Origin: Lysobacterales bacterium
GTDB lineage: Bacteria; Pseudomonadota; Gammaproteobacteria; Xanthomonadales; Ahniellaceae
DNA length: 64,000 bases
Direction of reading: 5' to 3'
Assembly (NCBI GenBank): GCA_016721845.1
Contig: JADKHK010000013.1
Location: 744,001 to 808,000, forward strand
Under the pieces are notes generated by a model. It did not search any database. It saw only the letters and a program-made list of their open reading frames with translations, and had not been told where the DNA came from. Positions 62,117 to 64,000 of this stretch are shown here, piece by piece (the first letter of the stretch is position 1; the number at the start of each line of letters is the position of its first letter). The position numbers and the translations under genes were made by a program.

Positions 62117-63271
62117 ATGCGCATCGAAACCAAATTGCCCAAGGTCGGCACCACGATTTTCACCGTGATGTCGCAACTGGCCGTGCAGCACAAGGCCGTC
62201 AATCTCGGCCAGGGCTTTCCCGATTTCGACGGCCCGGAGCTGATGCGCGACGCGCTGAATCGCGCCATGCACGAGGCCAAGAACCAGTACGCGCCGATGA
62301 CCGGCATTCCGAAGCTTCGCGAGCAGATCGCGCTGAAGACGCAGGCCCTGTATGGCCGTGCCGTGAATGCCGATAGCGAAGTGACCGTGACCAGCGGTGC
62401 CACCGAGGCGCTGTTCTGCGCCCTCGCCGCGATCGTGCGGCCGGGCGAATCGGTGATCGTGCTCGACCCGTGTTACGACAGCTACGAGCCGGCGATCGAA
62501 TTGAATGGCGGCAAGGCCATCCACGTACCGTTGGACAGCGAAACCTTCGCGGTCGACTGGCAACGCGTGAACGACGCGGTCGAATCCGGCACGCGCGCGA
62601 TCCTGGTGAACTCGCCGCACAATCCGAGCGGCGCGGTATTCAGTGCCGCCGACCTCGATGCACTCGCCGAGATCGCGCGCCGCCATGATTTGATCGTGAT
62701 CTCCGACGAGGTCTACGAACACATCATCTTTGACGGCATCGCGCACCAGTCGGTGTTGCGCCATCCGGAACTGGCCGAGCGCAGCTTCGTGATCTCGAGC
62801 TTCGGCAAGACCTACCACTGCACCGGCTGGAAGGTCGGCTATTGCATCGCGCCGCCGGCGCTGTCGGTCGAGTTCCGCAAGGTGCACCAGTACGTGACCT
62901 TCTGCACCTTCAGCCCGGCGCAGTGGGCGCTGGCCGAAGTGATCGAGCGCCTGCCGAGCCACTATCTGGAACTGCCGGCGTTCTATCAGGAGAAGCGCGA
63001 TCGCTTCCGCGCCTTGTTGGCGGACACCCCGTTGCGGCTGCTGCCGGTCTGCGGCGCGTACTTCCAGATCGTCGATTACGCGGCGATCAGCGACCGCGAC
63101 GACATGAGCTTCTGCGAATGGCTGGCGCGCGAGGTCGGCGTCGCCGCGATTCCGGTCTCGGCCTTCTACGAAACCCCACCGGAATCGAAACTGATCCGCT
63201 TCTGTTTCGCCAAGACCGACGCGACGCTGGAAGCGGCGGCCGAGCGGCTCAACCAGATCAAGGCGGGCTGA
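62117..63271 (+). CDS. Methionine/kynurenine-type aminotransferase (PLP, class I/II)
   Basis: This 384-residue fold-type I aminotransferase has NLGQGFPDFDGP (about 28-39), the cofactor segment SGATEALFCAL, VNSPHNPSGAVF, the Asp of ISDEVYEHI, and the PLP lysine in SSFGKTYHCTGWKVGY. This pattern matches YbdL-like methionine aminotransferases and kynurenine aminotransferases. The omega-amidase-like gene starts five bases after it. That pairing suggests the methionine salvage route: the aminotransferase uses glutamine to amidate the methionine keto-acid, and the omega-amidase hydrolyses the resulting 2-oxoglutaramate. The 126-base gap upstream holds only a small inverted repeat (GGTCC/GGACC, 62011-62024). 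Confidence 0.9.
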   Translation: MRIETKLPKVGTTIFTVMSQLAVQHKAVNLGQGFPDFDGPELMRDALNRAMHEAKNQYAPMTGIPKLREQIALKTQALYGRAVNADSEVTVTSGATEALFCALAAIVRPGESVIVLDPCYDSYEPAIELNGGKAIHVPLDSETFAVDWQRVNDAVESGTRAILVNSPHNPSGAVFSAADLDALAEIARRHDLIVISDEVYEHIIFDGIAHQSVLRHPELAERSFVISSFGKTYHCTGWKVGYCIAPPALSVEFRKVHQYVTFCTFSPAQWALAEVIERLPSHYLELPAFYQEKRDRFRALLADTPLRLLPVCGAYFQIVDYAAISDRDDMSFCEWLAREVGVAAIPVSAFYETPPESKLIRFCFAKTDATLEAAAERLNQIKAG

Positions 63272-63275
63272 AGCG

Positions 63276-64000
63276 ATGACCGTGCCGACGACCGACCTGC
63301 GCGTCTCCCTGGTGCAAGCGGCAACGCATTGGCACGACGCCAAGGCCAATCGCGTGATGTATGGCGATCTGGTGCGACCGCTCGTGGGCAGCACCGATCT
63401 GGTCGTGTTGCCGGAAACCTTCACCAGCGGCTTCACCAACGACACCTTGGCGAATGCCGAGACCATGGACGGCGTGACCGTGCGCTGGATGGGCGCACTG
63501 GCGTCGGAAGTGAATGCGGTGGTCACCGGTTCCATCGTTGTCCGCGACGGCGACCGCTTCGTCAATCGCCTGGTCTGGATGCGTCCCGACGAGACCTTTG
63601 CCGTGTACGACAAGCGCCACCTGTTCCGAATGGCCAACGAACATGAGCGCTACGCCGGCGGCGAGGCGCGCCTGGTGGTCGAACTGAACGGATGGCGCGT
63701 CTGTCCGATGGTCTGCTACGACCTGCGTTTCCCGGTGTTCATGCGTAATGCGATGCGGAGCGACCTCGGGCGCATGGACTACGATCTGCTGCTGTTCGTC
63801 GCCAACTGGCCGGCGCCGCGACGCGGCCCTTGGCGGACCTTGCTGCGCGCGCGGGCGATCGAGAACCTGTGTTATTCGGTCGGCGTCAATCGCGTCGGCA
63901 GCGACGGCAATGGGCTCGCCTACGCCGGCGACAGTGCGGCGATCGATTTTCTCGGCGAGGCGCTGGTCGATCTCGATGCGCAGTCGCAGGTCGTCACGAC
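63276..64000 (+). CDS. Omega-amidase-like nitrilase superfamily protein (partial, runs off the window)
   Basis: The reading frame is open from the ATG at 63276 to the last base, 241 complete codons. The nitrilase triad is visible: Glu47 in LPETF, Lys113 in YDKRHLF, and Cys147 in MVCYDLRFP. RARAIENLCYSVGVNRVG, typical of YafV/Nit2 proteins, follows near 205-222. E. coli YafV has about 256 residues, so only a short C-terminal part is missing. It is probably co-transcribed with the aminotransferase. Its expected role is to hydrolyse 2-oxoglutaramate or 2-oxosuccinamate. Confidence 0.9.
   Translation, partial: MTVPTTDLRVSLVQAATHWHDAKANRVMYGDLVRPLVGSTDLVVLPETFTSGFTNDTLANAETMDGVTVRWMGALASEVNAVVTGSIVVRDGDRFVNRLVWMRPDETFAVYDKRHLFRMANEHERYAGGEARLVVELNGWRVCPMVCYDLRFPVFMRNAMRSDLGRMDYDLLLFVANWPAPRRGPWRTLLRARAIENLCYSVGVNRVGSDGNGLAYAGDSAAIDFLGEALVDLDAQSQVVT

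Overview
The window is a gene-dense, high-GC chromosomal segment from a gammaproteobacterium. The order Lysobacterales (Xanthomonadales), probably Rhodanobacteraceae-like, is the best guess. This rests on the 14-gene nuo operon with separate nuoC and nuoD placed after tpiA-secG-tRNA-Leu, the metY-rimP-nusA-infB-rbfA-truB-rpsO-pnp block, the zipA-ligA and epmA-glmM neighbours, a class III PHA synthase, and a secreted protein ending in an 'FNDGFE'-type tail. The assignment is an inference from gene content and order. No rRNA, CRISPR array, prophage, integrase or insertion sequence is visible.

Layout. Positions 1-2.75 kb (minus) hold a phosphopantetheinyl transferase downstream of a secreted S9 prolyl oligopeptidase. 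At 2.86-3.46 kb is a thpR-like gene interrupted by about 120 bases of almost pure G, which looks like a sequencing or assembly artefact rather than biology. At 3.49-5.57 kb is phaE-phaC, behind a promoter carrying a dyad operator. Positions 5.6-10 kb (minus) hold a YpfJ-type metallopeptidase and an ECF sigma factor translationally coupled to a Hanks-type kinase with a TPR-rich C-terminus. At 10-12.1 kb is a secreted beta-helix protein. At 12.2-15.4 kb are scpA-scpB-rluB (minus).

Positions 15.6-28.6 kb hold mostly housekeeping genes: yciI, bolA, queF, smc, zipA, ligA, epmA, glmM, an isopenicillin-N-synthase-like oxygenase, an SDR, tpiA and secG. The smc gene together with scpA/scpB supplies the whole SMC-ScpAB condensin from one locus. 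A tRNA-Leu(GAG) with its own terminator precedes nuoA-N (28.8-43.5 kb), encoding respiratory complex I.

An initiator tRNA then leads the translation/RNA operon (43.6-52.3 kb) behind two intrinsic terminator-like hairpins. After a terminator comes the nucleoside-salvage operon deoC-deoA-deoB-deoD (52.4-56.4 kb), with a dyad operator over its promoter. REP-like inverted repeats separate it from fadH (minus). fadH is divergent from an unusual degenerate response-regulator-like gene, and their shared intergenic region carries a perfect CRP/Clp-type site and a PsrA-type site. The window closes with an Mpo1-like membrane protein, a ketopantoate-reductase-like protein, a DODA-type dioxygenase (minus), a methionine aminotransferase-like enzyme, and the 5' part of an omega-amidase-like nitrilase gene cut off by the window end.

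The most interesting candidates are the sigma-factor/kinase pair, in which the sigma factor lacks the usual acidic DAED cluster and has threonines there; the fadH/pseudo-receiver divergent control region; and -10 boxes placed exactly for leaderless transcripts at yciI and deoC. Most proteins were identified by reading their sequences and recognising family motifs. No database search was run.
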